Of a DNA stretch of 42,797 bases, positions 33,752 through 42,382 are shown piece by piece (position 1 is the first letter of the stretch; each line of letters opens with the position of its first letter). Source of the DNA: Rubrivivax sp. GTDB taxonomy: Bacteria > Pseudomonadota > Gammaproteobacteria > Burkholderiales > Burkholderiaceae_C. The stretch covers positions 1 through 42,797 of the forward strand of contig JAEUPE010000262.1 in NCBI GenBank assembly GCA_016790435.1, written 5' to 3'. A program made the translations under genes and the position numbers. The notes under the pieces were generated by a model. That model had not been told where the DNA came from. It made no database searches and saw only the letters and a list, made by a program, of their open reading frames with translations.

Positions 33752-35598
33752 ACCTCAAGCGATTCACCGGTCGCACCCCGCGCGACGCCCTGGCCCTGGT
33801 TCGCCAGGCCTTCGGTGACGATGCCGTCGTCATGAGCACCAAGCCCTGCGCCGAAGGCGTGGAGGTGCTGGCCATGGCGCCCGAGAGCGTCGAGGACCTC
33901 GAGCGCGTCGGTGCCGGCCTGCCCGCGCCGACGCGGGCCGAGCCGCGGCCTTCGACCTTCGGCGCGCTCGGTATGGAGGCCTCGCGGCTCCAGCCCGCGG
34001 CGCGCCGCCCGGCCGGCGCAGCCGGCCACCAAGGCGGCGCGCCAGCGTTCGACCGCGTCGAGCCCACGTTCGACGGCCGCGCGCCCGAGGGCGGCGTCGG
34101 CGACGATGTGCGTCAGCTGCAAATGAGCACGCTGTCGTTCCAGGACTACGTGCGCGAACGCATGCTCAAGCGCCGCCAGGCCGAGCTGGGCGCCGCCGTC
34201 GCCGAGCCCGAACCGCCAGCGCCGCCCGTCGTCTCGCCCATCGCCCAGGCGCGCGCCCGTCTGGCCGCCCAGCAGACCGAGCGCGCCGATGCGCGCCAGG
34301 CATCCGCACACGGGTTCGCAGATTCCACCTTCGGCGCGCCCGGCGTGGCCCGGGCCGCTGCCATGGCCGAAGCGCTGGCTGCCCCGATGGCGCCACGCAC
34401 CGCGCGCCCGGTGGCCTCCCCGCCGGCTCGCGCCGCAGCGATGCCGAACGCGATGCCCGCTCCGACAGCCGCTCCGATGGCCGCGCGCCCAGCCGCCGCC
34501 ATGAACCACGCCGCCGATCCGGTGCCCGCGCTGCACAAGGTGGCCCCGGTCAGGCGCCCGGACCCGCCGGTGCTCCGCCATGCCGTGGCGCAAGGCCCTG
34601 CCGTCGCCGCGCCGGCTGCGGCCGCTGACTCTCGTCCCGACCAGACGGCCATGATGAGCGAGCTGCGATCGATGCGTGGCCTCATCGAGCAGCGCTTCGG
34701 AGCGCTCGCCTTCATGGAGAAGCTGCAGCGCCAGCCGCGCCAGGCACAGCTCACGCAACGCCTGCTCGACGCCGGCTTTTCGCCGGCGCTGACACGCCGC
34801 CTGGCCGAGTGCCTGCCCGCTGAAGTGGAAGAGATCTCCTGGGCCGCCGGCGTGCTGGAGCGCAACCTGGCCACGGGCGAGCGCGAAGCCGCGCTCGAGG
34901 ACGCGGGTGGCGTCTACGCGCTCATTGGCGCCACCGGCGTCGGCAAGACCACGAGCACGGCCAAGATCGCAGCTGCCTTTGCCACCAAGCATGGCGCGGC
35001 CAACCTCGGCCTCGTCACCCTCGATGCCTACCGCGTGGCCGCGCACGAGCAGCTGCGCACGTACGGCCGCATCCTGGGCGTGCCCGTGCACACGGCGCAC
35101 GACCGTGCCTCGCTGGAAGACTTGCTCGAGCTGCTCGCCGGCAAGCGCATGGTGCTCATCGACACCGCCGGCATGGCGCAGCGCGACACACGCACCCGCG
35201 AGCTGCTCGAGATGTTGCAGCGTCCGGCCATCAACCGCCTCGTCGTCATCAGCGCTGCGGCCCAGGGCGAGACCATCGAAGACCAGCTCTCGGCCTATGC
35301 CGGCCCCGGCTGCCGCGGCGTCGTGCTGTCCAAGGTCGACGAGGCCGTGAAGCTGGCGCCGGCGCTGGACGCGATGATCCGCGCCCGCCTGAAGGTGCTG
35401 GCCGTCGCCAACGGCCAGCGCGTGCCCGAAGACTGGCACCGCCTCTCGGCGCACGCCCTCGTGCAGCGCGCGCTGCGCGCCCAGGGCGCGCCGGCCTGGC
35501 GCATGGAGCCGGCCGAGGTGAACCTCGTCTTCGCGGGTCAGCCCTTTGCTGCAGGTGCTGGCAATGCCGCCCCTGGTGCCGCGCCGACGCTTGCCTGA
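33748..35598 (+). CDS. flhF: Flagellar biosynthesis SRP-type GTPase FlhF
   Basis: A 616-residue SRP-family GTPase that directs where and how many flagella assemble. The N-terminal B domain begins MNLKRFTGRTPRDALALVRQ. A long Ala/Pro-rich linker (residues about 50–290) follows, then the N and G domains. The nucleotide motifs are G1 GATGVGKTT (residues about 394–402), G3 DTAGMAQRD and a G4 that reads SKVDE. The linker makes this protein longer than the usual 400–500 residues. An FlhG-like gene follows 39 bases downstream. Confidence 0.93.
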   Translation: MNLKRFTGRTPRDALALVRQAFGDDAVVMSTKPCAEGVEVLAMAPESVEDLERVGAGLPAPTRAEPRPSTFGALGMEASRLQPAARRPAGAAGHQGGAPAFDRVEPTFDGRAPEGGVGDDVRQLQMSTLSFQDYVRERMLKRRQAELGAAVAEPEPPAPPVVSPIAQARARLAAQQTERADARQASAHGFADSTFGAPGVARAAAMAEALAAPMAPRTARPVASPPARAAAMPNAMPAPTAAPMAARPAAAMNHAADPVPALHKVAPVRRPDPPVLRHAVAQGPAVAAPAAAADSRPDQTAMMSELRSMRGLIEQRFGALAFMEKLQRQPRQAQLTQRLLDAGFSPALTRRLAECLPAEVEEISWAAGVLERNLATGEREAALEDAGGVYALIGATGVGKTTSTAKIAAAFATKHGAANLGLVTLDAYRVAAHEQLRTYGRILGVPVHTAHDRASLEDLLELLAGKRMVLIDTAGMAQRDTRTRELLEMLQRPAINRLVVISAAAQGETIEDQLSAYAGPGCRGVVLSKVDEAVKLAPALDAMIRARLKVLAVANGQRVPEDWHRLSAHALVQRALRAQGAPAWRMEPAEVNLVFAGQPFAAGAGNAAPGAAPTLA

Positions 35599-35637
35599 AC
35601 CTCGTTCGAAGCCGACTCCAGCCCCGCTCCATCGGAT

Positions 35638-36540
35638 ATGCGCGATTTCTACGCCACCTCCGCGTCCGTGCCGCTCGACCAGGCCGAGGGCCTGCGACAG
35701 CTTTTTGCCGGGCGCGCCGGCCGTGCCCGCCAGGTCATCGCCCTCGCAGCCAACCCTCATGTCGCCTTCAACGCCACCGTGCTCGACCGCGTGGCGGCGA
35801 TGTTGTCCTGCCTGGGCCGCCAGGTGCTGGTCGTCGACGCCGCCTTGTCCGCGCCGGCGCCCAACGAACTCGCGAGGCTGGACCTCGCTGCCGGCATCGA
35901 GCCGATGATGCCCGGCGTCGCCTACCTGCCGGCGCGCGGCCTGCTCATGCAGTACGTGGACACGCGCGGCTCGGCGGCGCGCTTCGTCGAGGCGCTCTTC
36001 GACGCCGTGCCCAGCGCCGACGTGGTGCTGGTGCACGCCGAGGCCGCCGACCTGGCGCGCATGCTCGTGCGCACCGTCGCGCGCCCGCTGCTCATGGCGG
36101 CCGACCACCCGGAGAGCCTGAAGCACGCCTACGCCAGCTGCAAGCTCCTGATGCAGCGCACGGGCCTGGCCACCTTCGACCTCCTGCTTGCCGCCTCGGC
36201 GCGCTCGCCCCGCATCCTGAGCATCGTGGCCAGCCTGCGCGGTTGCGCCGACAGTTTTCTCGGCGCGCTGGTGCACGACTGGGCCCTCATCGATCCGGCC
36301 CTGCCGGTGCCGCTGACGCGCGACGAGATGCGCGCCGAGATGAGCGATGGCGTGGCCGACGACGCGCATGCCGGCGCGCAGGGCGACCCGCACGACTTCG
36401 CGCGCGCGGCGCGCCTGGCCGCCTTGCTGGCCGCCCAGCTCGCGCTCGACGACGCCCCCGATTCCGCACCGGCCCCGGCCGGCGCCGCCCTGTATTCCGA
36501 ACCCGCTGCCCCCGGGCGTTCCTTGCCCAACGATCGATAG
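35638..36540 (+). CDS. FlhG/FleN-like protein with a degenerate nucleotide-binding site
   Basis: A 300-residue protein at the flhG position between flhF and fliA. Residues 14–20 (DQAEGLR) match the N-terminal motif by which FlhG activates the FlhF GTPase. The following segment RQVIALAANPHVAFNATVLD aligns with the place where FlhG/MinD proteins have the deviant Walker A motif KGGVGKT, yet both lysines and most glycines are absent. The strand end VLVVDA (Asp67) is kept, but the Walker B aspartate is replaced (DVVLVHAEA). It is therefore probably a MinD-fold protein that no longer binds or hydrolyses ATP, while still acting on FlhF. Confidence 0.72.
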   Translation: MRDFYATSASVPLDQAEGLRQLFAGRAGRARQVIALAANPHVAFNATVLDRVAAMLSCLGRQVLVVDAALSAPAPNELARLDLAAGIEPMMPGVAYLPARGLLMQYVDTRGSAARFVEALFDAVPSADVVLVHAEAADLARMLVRTVARPLLMAADHPESLKHAYASCKLLMQRTGLATFDLLLAASARSPRILSIVASLRGCADSFLGALVHDWALIDPALPVPLTRDEMRAEMSDGVADDAHAGAQGDPHDFARAARLAALLAAQLALDDAPDSAPAPAGAALYSEPAAPGRSLPNDR

Positions 36541-36554
36541 AGGTTGAACCAGCC

Positions 36555-37268
36555 ATGTATACCGCCAAGGGAACACTCGACGCCGGCGCGCTGCTCAAGC
36601 AGTACCAACCGCTCGTTCGCCGCCTGGCGCACCAGATGATCGCCAAGCTCCCGGCCAACGTGGAGCTGGACGACCTCATCCAGGTGGGCATGATCGGCTT
36701 GAGCGACGCACTCTCGCGCTTCGACGCCAACCAGGGCGTGCAGTTCGAGACCTTCGCCACCCAGCGCATCCGCGGTGCCATGCTCGACGAGCTGCGAGGC
36801 AACGACTGGATGAGCCGCGGCGACCGCCGCCACCAGCGCAGCATCGAGACGGCCGTGCACAAGCTCGAGCAGCGCTTCGGCCGCGCGCCGAGCGAAAGCG
36901 AGATCGCGCGCGAGATGGGCCTCACGCTCGTCGCCTACCAGGAGCTGCTGGGCAAGGTGCGCGGCACCCAGCTCATCTACCTCGAGGACATGAGCGGCGA
37001 CGACGGCGACGAGGACTACCTCGACCGCCATGTTGCCGACGAGCAGGCCAACCCGGTAGCGCGCCTGCAGGACCAGCGCATGCGCGAGGCGCTTGTCGAG
37101 GCCATCAAGCAGCTGCCGGAACGCGAGCAGTACGTGATGAGCATGTACTACGAGCAGGACATGAACCTGAAGGAGATCGCGGCCGTGCTCGGCGTCACCG
37201 AGAGCCGCGTCTGCCAGCTGCACAGCCAGTCGATCGCCCGCCTGCGCTCGCGTCTGCGCGAGTGGTAG
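36555..37268 (+). CDS. fliA: Flagellar RNA polymerase sigma factor sigma-28
   Basis: A 237-residue sigma-70 family factor of the FliA group. Region 2 carries DLIQVGMIGLSDALSRFD and FETFATQRIRGAMLDELR, region 3 the segment RAPSESEIAREMGL, and region 4 LKEIAAVLGVTESRVCQLHSQ at the C-terminus. It transcribes class III genes; matching promoters are visible before flgM, motA and cheY in this window. Its inhibitor FlgM is encoded 2 kb away. The ATG at 36555 is used, 14 bases after the FlhG-like gene. Confidence 0.97.
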   Translation: MYTAKGTLDAGALLKQYQPLVRRLAHQMIAKLPANVELDDLIQVGMIGLSDALSRFDANQGVQFETFATQRIRGAMLDELRGNDWMSRGDRRHQRSIETAVHKLEQRFGRAPSESEIAREMGLTLVAYQELLGKVRGTQLIYLEDMSGDDGDEDYLDRHVADEQANPVARLQDQRMREALVEAIKQLPEREQYVMSMYYEQDMNLKEIAAVLGVTESRVCQLHSQSIARLRSRLREW

Positions 37269-37338
37269 TGGGTTCTGCCGCGGGCCCTCGCGGTGCGCTC
37301 CAAGCCAGCCATCCCACGAGACACGGAGACAGGAAGAC

Positions 37339-38697
37339 ATGTTGCTCGCCTTCAGGCGCCGCGCCTCCACCGCCCCCCCGCCGGTTGAATCGCCCCCGGT
37401 CGCTCGCGGCCCCGACCTGAACCGAGTCATCGAAGACCTGGCTCTGCAGGCATCGGCCCTGGGCCAGGAAGCGGCCGAGGTGCGTGGCGCCATCGAGGAT
37501 GCCAGCCAAGCCGCCCAGGTGCAGGCGCAGGCCGTGCTCGCGCTCACCCAGCAGCTGCAGCAGGTTGGCCAGGCGCAGACCGGCATCGCCGTCGAGACCG
37601 AGGCCGCACTGAAGGCCGTGGCCCAGGTGGGTGACGCCGTGCACGGCGTCGGCCAGGAAGTCGGTGGCATCGTGACCACGCTGCGCGAGGTCTCGCAGGC
37701 GGCGCGCGAGATCACGCAGATTGCATTGCAGACGCGGCTCGTCGCCTTCAACGCCTCCGTCGAGGCCAAGCGCGCTGGCGAGGCCGGGCGCGGCTTCTCG
37801 GTTGTGGCCGATGCGGTGAAGGATCTCGCCGCGCGCGTCGAGACCTCGTCCAAGCAGATCATGGGCACCGTCGGCCAGCTGGACAGCCGCGTCGGCGCGC
37901 TCGAACGCGAGGTGCGCCGAAACGAGCAGGCACCGGCCGACCAGCAAGGGGCAGTGCATCGTGCGCTGGCCACGGTCGATGAAGGCGTGCGGCGCATCCA
38001 CGAGGCCAGCGGTCGCAGCCGCGATGTGTGCGAAGGCCTCGAGAGCCAGGTCGGCACCATCGAGGGCGAGATCCGGGGCACCACGGGTCGCCTTTCGGCC
38101 ACGTTGGCGCGCACGGAGAAATTCCTGCGCATCTCCGAGCACCTCATCGAGGCGGTGGCCGAGTGCGGCGTGCGCACGACCGACAGCCCGTTCGTCGAGG
38201 CGGCGCAGCAGGCCGCGCAGCAGGTGTCGCAACTGCTCGAGGAGGCGCTGCGCGCGGGTGCCGTGTCGCAGGGCGACCTCTTCGACGAGGACTACCGCGC
38301 CGTGGACGGCAGCGCCCCGCAGCAGCACATGACGCGTTTCGTGCCGCTGGCAGAGCGGCTCTTCCCGCAGGTGCAGGAGCGCGTGCTGGGCCTGTCGGAC
38401 AAGGTGGTGTTCTGCATCGCCGTCGACCGCAACGGCTACATCGCCTGCCACAACCAGAAGTACAACCACCCGCAGCGCCCGGGCGACGTGGTCTGGAACA
38501 CGGCCAACTGCCGCAACCGACGCATCTTCAACGACCGCACCGGGCTGGCCTCGGCGCGCAACCAGCGGCCATTCCTGCTGCAGACCTACCGCCGCGACAT
38601 GGGCGGCGGCAACTTCGTCATCCTGAAGGAAGCCGCGGCGCCGATCACCGTGTCGGGCCGCCACTGGGGTGGCTTGCGGCTGGCGTTCAAGTTCTGA
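37339..38697 (+). CDS. Soluble methyl-accepting chemotaxis protein with C-terminal Cache-like sensor domain
   Basis: A 452-residue chemoreceptor without any transmembrane segment. Residues about 25–340 are a coiled coil with a signalling tip at about 125–165 (ITQIALQTRLVAFNASVEAK, then GRGFSVVADAV). The tip is recognisable although it differs from the usual NLLALNAAVEAARAG. Residues about 350–452 (VVFCIAVDRNGYIACHNQKY through GRHWGGLRLAF) resemble the ligand-binding Cache-type domains normally found at the N-terminal, periplasmic end of receptors. The input would thus be cytoplasmic. No CheR-docking pentapeptide is present. It follows fliA by 70 bases. Confidence 0.8.
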   Translation: MLLAFRRRASTAPPPVESPPVARGPDLNRVIEDLALQASALGQEAAEVRGAIEDASQAAQVQAQAVLALTQQLQQVGQAQTGIAVETEAALKAVAQVGDAVHGVGQEVGGIVTTLREVSQAAREITQIALQTRLVAFNASVEAKRAGEAGRGFSVVADAVKDLAARVETSSKQIMGTVGQLDSRVGALEREVRRNEQAPADQQGAVHRALATVDEGVRRIHEASGRSRDVCEGLESQVGTIEGEIRGTTGRLSATLARTEKFLRISEHLIEAVAECGVRTTDSPFVEAAQQAAQQVSQLLEEALRAGAVSQGDLFDEDYRAVDGSAPQQHMTRFVPLAERLFPQVQERVLGLSDKVVFCIAVDRNGYIACHNQKYNHPQRPGDVVWNTANCRNRRIFNDRTGLASARNQRPFLLQTYRRDMGGGNFVILKEAAAPITVSGRHWGGLRLAFKF

Positions 38698-38753
38698 TCA
38701 CGCGTGGGCCGCGGTGGCGCTTGATTGGCGCTGCAGGCGCCCGGCCCCAAGCG

Positions 38754-38778
38754 AAACGCCCGGTCGACCCGGGCGTTT
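38754..38778. terminator. Bidirectional terminator between the chemoreceptor and flgN
   Basis: AAACGCCCGG and CCGGGCGTTT form a perfect 10-base-pair stem around a five-base loop. The A/T ends give a short T-tract on both strands, so it can stop transcription of the plus-strand chemoreceptor and of the minus-strand flgN operon. Confidence 0.8.
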
Positions 38779-38817
38779 GCATTTCAGCCGAAAGGCGGCC
38801 TGGCCGGGCCGGGCCGC

Positions 38818-39237
38818 TCAGGCCCAGGCGGAACCCGTGGTGGGGGCGCGCTCCGCGTAGCCGGCCGCCGAGTACGTGCCGGCCGCGGGCCCGGGCGCCG
38901 GCAGCAGCACCTCGATGGCCCGGTCGACCGAGGCGGTGGCACGGGCGAGCGCCTCGCGATGCGCTGCAACGCGGCCTACCGCATAGGCGAGTTGGCGGCG
39001 CAGCGTCGGCGTCAGGGCGCCAGGCTCACGCAGGACGGGACCTGCGGCCTCGAGGGCGGCCACGAGCTGGTCGGCCGCCGACTGGAGCGCCTGCGCGTCG
39101 CGGCCCTGCAAGGCGGTGCTGAGGGCGGTGAGCTGCTCGTCGAGCAGGCTCAAGGTCGTGGCGAGCGGCGCTGTGCGCGGCACTACCTCGCCCGTCTTGC
39201 CGGAGGGCATCGCCTGGGTCCGCGCGTGGGCCGTCAT
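38818..39237 (-). CDS. flgN: Flagella synthesis protein FlgN (export chaperone)
   Basis: A 139-residue helical protein that chaperones the hook-filament junction proteins FlgK and FlgL. The helical core spans residues about 22–112 (TTLSLLDEQLTALSTALQGR and onward), with an Ala/Gly/Pro C-terminal tail. Sequence similarity to FlgN is weak, as usual for the family, and the call rests on size, helicity and position directly after flgM (13-base gap). Confidence 0.8.
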   Translation of the reverse strand: MTAHARTQAMPSGKTGEVVPRTAPLATTLSLLDEQLTALSTALQGRDAQALQSAADQLVAALEAAGPVLREPGALTPTLRRQLAYAVGRVAAHREALARATASVDRAIEVLLPAPGPAAGTYSAAGYAERAPTTGSAWA

Positions 39238-39250
39238 GACCGTTGACCTT

Positions 39251-39553
39251 TCAGCCGAGTTTGCGGCCGAGCAGTTCTTCGGCGTTGACGATCAGCTTGT
39301 CAGCGATCGCCTGGGCGTCGATCTTGTAGGTGCCCTCGCGGATGGCCGTGGCGATGCGCTCGACCTTGGCCGCGTCGAACGCGTTGTCGTCGGCGGCCTG
39401 GACGAGCAGTGAAGCCGCCGGCGACAGGGCAACCTGCGCACTGGGCTCCGCGGCATCCGCGCCCTTGGCGGGCGCGCTGCCGGAAGGCCCCTTGCGATCC
39501 GTGACCTGGGTGGCCGGGGCGGTGGGCTTGCTTTCGAACGAACCGATCTTCAT
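39251..39553 (-). CDS. flgM: Anti-sigma-28 factor FlgM
   Basis: A 100-residue protein. The N-terminal half is low complexity and probably disordered (KPTAPATQVTDRKG); the C-terminal half (FDAAKVERIATAIREGTYKI through LIVNAEELLG) is the helical FliA-binding region. FlgM holds FliA inactive until it is exported through the completed hook. A sigma-28 promoter lies 55 bases upstream, giving the expected feedback loop. Confidence 0.93.
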   Translation of the reverse strand: MKIGSFESKPTAPATQVTDRKGPSGSAPAKGADAAEPSAQVALSPAASLLVQAADDNAFDAAKVERIATAIREGTYKIDAQAIADKLIVNAEELLGRKLG

Positions 39554-39607
39554 GGTGAACTCCTGTCCAGGGCCGGCGCTGGGTCGACTCCCGCTGACAT
39601 GTACGCT

Positions 39608-39635
39608 CTATCGGCTGGGCCTTTGCCGGACTTGA
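39608..39635 (-). promoter_or_regulatory. Sigma-28 promoter for flgM–flgN
   Basis: On the minus strand TCAAGTCC (39635–39628) and GCCGATAG (39615–39608) are separated by 12 bases, close to the FliA consensus TCAAGT-N14-GCCGATA. It ends 54 bases before the flgM start. Confidence 0.75.
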
Positions 39636-39791
39636 GGGTGGATTCGAAAAGAATTCTCGCCGACCCCCCTCGTTCGTGGGTCGGGGGCCCGGAGCCCGGG
39701 CACCGGGAAACGGCAACTTTGCCGTCAAAGCCACCCGGCAGGATCGCGCGCAGGCTGGTTCGCCGGCGGGGCGCGCCGCGCCTGTCTCGCC

Positions 39792-40517
39792 TCACGGCCG
39801 CACCTCCACCAGTGCCTCGCCGACGGCCTGGCCCGTGAGGATGCGCCCCCCTTCGGTGCGCACACGCACGGGCTGGCCCTCGATCCCGTGTCCAAGGGCC
39901 AGGCCGTCGGCCTGGACGTTGAAGCCCGGGCCGCTGGCCACGATGCGCACGGCCTGGCCGTTGGCAAACCAGCGGCGCGCCTGCAAATCGGCTTCGCGCA
40001 GCGCCTGGCCGGGGCTGACCGGGCGGGCGAGAGTACGTCCGGCGATGGCTGCGAGCGCGCCCAGCGGAGGCGAAGGGGCCGCGGCCCAATCCGTCTCGGC
40101 CAGTTCCCATTGCTCGCTGGCCACGAGCGCGCCGCTGGGGAGCGCGGCCTTGCTCGTCCAGGCCGGCGCCAGCACCTGCACCTGAACCGGCAGGAACGCC
40201 CGCCAGCGCACGCGGCCCGAGACACAGCGCAGGCCGACGCGCGTGGTGCCCCAGGTGGGCAGGCCGGCCGCGAGAAAGGGCTCCACGCGCGCGCAGGGCG
40301 CGAGCCGCAACCGCGCGTCGAGCGGGCCGGCGCTGGCGACGATGCGTGCGCCGACGGGTGCGAGCGATGCGGCCGACTGCCGGGCCAGTGTCAGAGCTTC
40401 CTCGATCAGCGCGGCGTCTGGTTCGAAGCCCGCCTGCGGGGCGGCCTGGGCCAGAACACCCTGGCCGGAGGTTGCGATGAAGGCGGCGCCAGCGCTGACG
40501 AGCAGCCTGCCGAGCAC
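39792..40517 (-). CDS. flgA: Flagellar basal body P-ring formation protein FlgA
   Basis: A periplasmic chaperone of about 241 residues for P-ring assembly. A signal peptide follows the proposed GTG start at 40517 (VLGRLLVSAGAAFIATSGQG, cleaved near AQA). The SAF-type C-terminal domain shows GRTLARPVSPGQALREADL and ends in GQAVGEALVEVRP. An in-frame ATG lies further upstream, but it would place a charged, arginine-rich region before the signal peptide. The gene is divergent from flgB, with 219 bases between them. Confidence 0.88.
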   Translation of the reverse strand: MLGRLLVSAGAAFIATSGQGVLAQAAPQAGFEPDAALIEEALTLARQSAASLAPVGARIVASAGPLDARLRLAPCARVEPFLAAGLPTWGTTRVGLRCVSGRVRWRAFLPVQVQVLAPAWTSKAALPSGALVASEQWELAETDWAAAPSPPLGALAAIAGRTLARPVSPGQALREADLQARRWFANGQAVRIVASGPGFNVQADGLALGHGIEGQPVRVRTEGGRILTGQAVGEALVEVRP

Positions 40518-40663
40518 GGTTGCGTCGCGTCGCCGCGAGGCACGATGCGCGCCGCCACGCGGGCAGCCGCCCGCGCCTGCATCGATCCGATGGCGGCACT
40601 TCTTCACGAGCGCCAATGTAGCCAGCACGGCCAGCCAGGAGGGTGCGAGTTGCGGGCTGAAAG

Positions 40664-40688
40664 GGCCGCTTATCCGCCTCATGCGGCC
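40664..40688. promoter_or_regulatory. Inverted repeat in the flgA–flgB intergenic region
   Basis: GGCCGC and GCGGCC (40664–40669 with 40683–40688) are separated by 13 bases. They lie just upstream of a CAGAAT −10 candidate (40701–40706) for flgB, where a class II activator would bind. A minus-strand TACATT (40620–40615) is a −10 candidate for flgA. Confidence 0.35.
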
Positions 40689-40736
40689 GACCGCGCTCCA
40701 CAGAATCGGCGTCCACATCCCAAGGTGGGGCCACGC

Positions 40737-41165
40737 ATGATTCCCAAGCTCACCGCCAGTCTCGACTTCCACGGCCAGGCGCTGCTCCTGCGGGCCGAGC
40801 GTCAGCGCCTGATTGCCGGCAACATCGCGAACGCCGACACCCCGGGCTTCAAGGCGCGTGACTTCGACTTCGCCAGCGCCCTGCGTGCGGCCAGTGCCGG
40901 CGCGACCGGCGCGATCGGCGACGGTGTCGCCAATGCGCCCGGCGAAGGCATTGCCCAGGGCGTGATGCAGGCGGGGGGGCGCCCGGCGCCACTGTTGCGC
41001 TACGCCTTGCCGGCGCAGACCAACCTCGACAGCAACTCGGTCGACATGGACCGCGAGCGTGCCGCCTTCGCACAGAACGCCACGCAATACGAGGCTTCGC
41101 TTCGCTTCATCAACGGCAGCGTGCGCACCGTGCTCGACGCGATGAAGAGCCATCACCAGGGCTGA
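40737..41165 (+). CDS. flgB: Flagellar basal-body rod protein FlgB
   Basis: A 142-residue proximal rod protein. The N-terminal signature is LLRAERQRLIAGNIANADTP, and the C-terminal helix (LDSNSVDMDRERAAFAQNAT) pairs with it in the rod. The central part is variable. ATG at 40737 is supported by AAGGTGGGG upstream. It starts the flgBCDE operon. Confidence 0.95.
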   Translation: MIPKLTASLDFHGQALLLRAERQRLIAGNIANADTPGFKARDFDFASALRAASAGATGAIGDGVANAPGEGIAQGVMQAGGRPAPLLRYALPAQTNLDSNSVDMDRERAAFAQNATQYEASLRFINGSVRTVLDAMKSHHQG

Positions 41166-41194
41166 GCCCTGGCCCCTAGCCTGACGGAGCCCCC

Positions 41195-41620
41195 ATGAGC
41201 CTCGCCCGCATCTTCGACGTCGCCGGCAGCGCGGTCAGCGCGCAGAGCCAGCGCCTGAACGTCGTGGCCTCCAACCTGGCCAACGCCGACACCGTGGCCG
41301 GCCCCGACGGCAGCCCCTACAAGGCGCGCCAGGTCGTGTTCCAGACGCTGCTGATGGGCGCACCCGGTGCCCCGGGCCGCGACGCCAATGCCGGCGTGCG
41401 CGTGTCGACCATCACCGAGTCCGACGCCGTCGCACGCCGCGTGCACGACCCCAAGCACCCCGGTGCCGACGCCGAGGGCTACGTCACCTACAGCAACGTG
41501 AGCCCCGTGGAGGAGATGGTGAACATGATCTCCGCCTCGCGCTCCTACCAGAACAACGTCGAAGTCATGAACACGGCGCGCAACCTGCTGCTGAAGACGC
41601 TGCAGATGGGCCAGTCGTGA
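41195..41620 (+). CDS. flgC: Flagellar basal-body rod protein FlgC
   Basis: A 141-residue rod protein. The N-terminal motif [18 protein letters not shown] and the C-terminal block [20 protein letters not shown] identify it. It lies 29 bases after flgB. FlgC joins FlgB and FlgF in the proximal rod. Confidence 0.96.
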   Translation: MSLARIFDVAGSAVSAQSQRLNVVASNLANADTVAGPDGSPYKARQVVFQTLLMGAPGAPGRDANAGVRVSTITESDAVARRVHDPKHPGADAEGYVTYSNVSPVEEMVNMISASRSYQNNVEVMNTARNLLLKTLQMGQS

Positions 41621-41670
41621 TCGCGTCCGTCGTTCGCGCTGGCGCCTCGACGCACTGAACCGGACCTGCC

Positions 41671-42321
41671 ATGCCCACCATCGATGTTTTCACCGCGCTG
41701 AACAGCGCCAATTCCGGCAACTCGGCCACCACGGCCAATGCCGCCGGCAGCGCCGACCGGTTCCTCAAGCTGCTCGTGACGCAGATGCAGAACCAGGACC
41801 CGCTCAACCCGCTCGACAACGCGCAGGTGACGAGCCAGATGGCGCAGATCAACACCGTCTCCGGTGTCGAGAAGCTGAACGAGACGGTGGCCGGCCTGAA
41901 CCGCCAGTTCCTGCAGATGCAGGCGCTGCAGGGCGCCTCGCTCGTCGGCCGAAGCGTCACGGTACAGGGCGACCGCATGCATGTGATGGAAGGCACGGCC
42001 GCCGGCGGTTACGAGATCGCCTCGCCGGCCGACCGCGTGCGCGTGGAGGTGCTCAACGGTGCCGGCCGCGTCGTCGACACGCTCGACCTCGGCGCGCAGA
42101 CCACCGGCCGCCACGGCTTCGAATGGCAGGCGCCGACCGGCACGACCGAGGGCACCGAGTTCCGCTTCCGCGTCATCGCCACGGCCGGTGCCGCGGCCGT
42201 GCAGAGCACGGCGCTGATGCGTGACGAGGTGCAGGCCGTCAGCCTCGCGGGCGACACGCTGCGCCTGGACACCCGCTGGTCGGGTGCCATCGACTACAGC
42301 GCCGTGCGCGCCGTGAACTGA
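41671..42321 (+). CDS. flgD: Flagellar hook assembly protein FlgD
   Basis: A 216-residue hook-cap protein. The N-terminal export region contains RFLKLLVTQMQNQDPLNPLD and the segment MAQINTVSGVEKLNE. The C-terminal half is a beta-rich FlgD Ig/tudor-like domain (QTTGRHGFEWQAPTG). FlgD caps the growing hook and is shed later. It lies 50 bases after flgC. Confidence 0.95.
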   Translation: MPTIDVFTALNSANSGNSATTANAAGSADRFLKLLVTQMQNQDPLNPLDNAQVTSQMAQINTVSGVEKLNETVAGLNRQFLQMQALQGASLVGRSVTVQGDRMHVMEGTAAGGYEIASPADRVRVEVLNGAGRVVDTLDLGAQTTGRHGFEWQAPTGTTEGTEFRFRVIATAGAAAVQSTALMRDEVQAVSLAGDTLRLDTRWSGAIDYSAVRAVN

Positions 42322-42382
42322 GCCCCTCCCTCGTCCCCTTCTACAACCGACCCCGCTCCCCCCAGGACACCCAAGGATCCCC

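Noticed and set aside
33433..36576. A 1047-codon open frame on the minus strand
   Set aside because: It runs antisense to flhA, flhF and the FlhG-like gene, which are clear family members. The composition is His/Arg/Gly rich, as expected from the reverse of GC-rich coding DNA, and no domain is recognisable.
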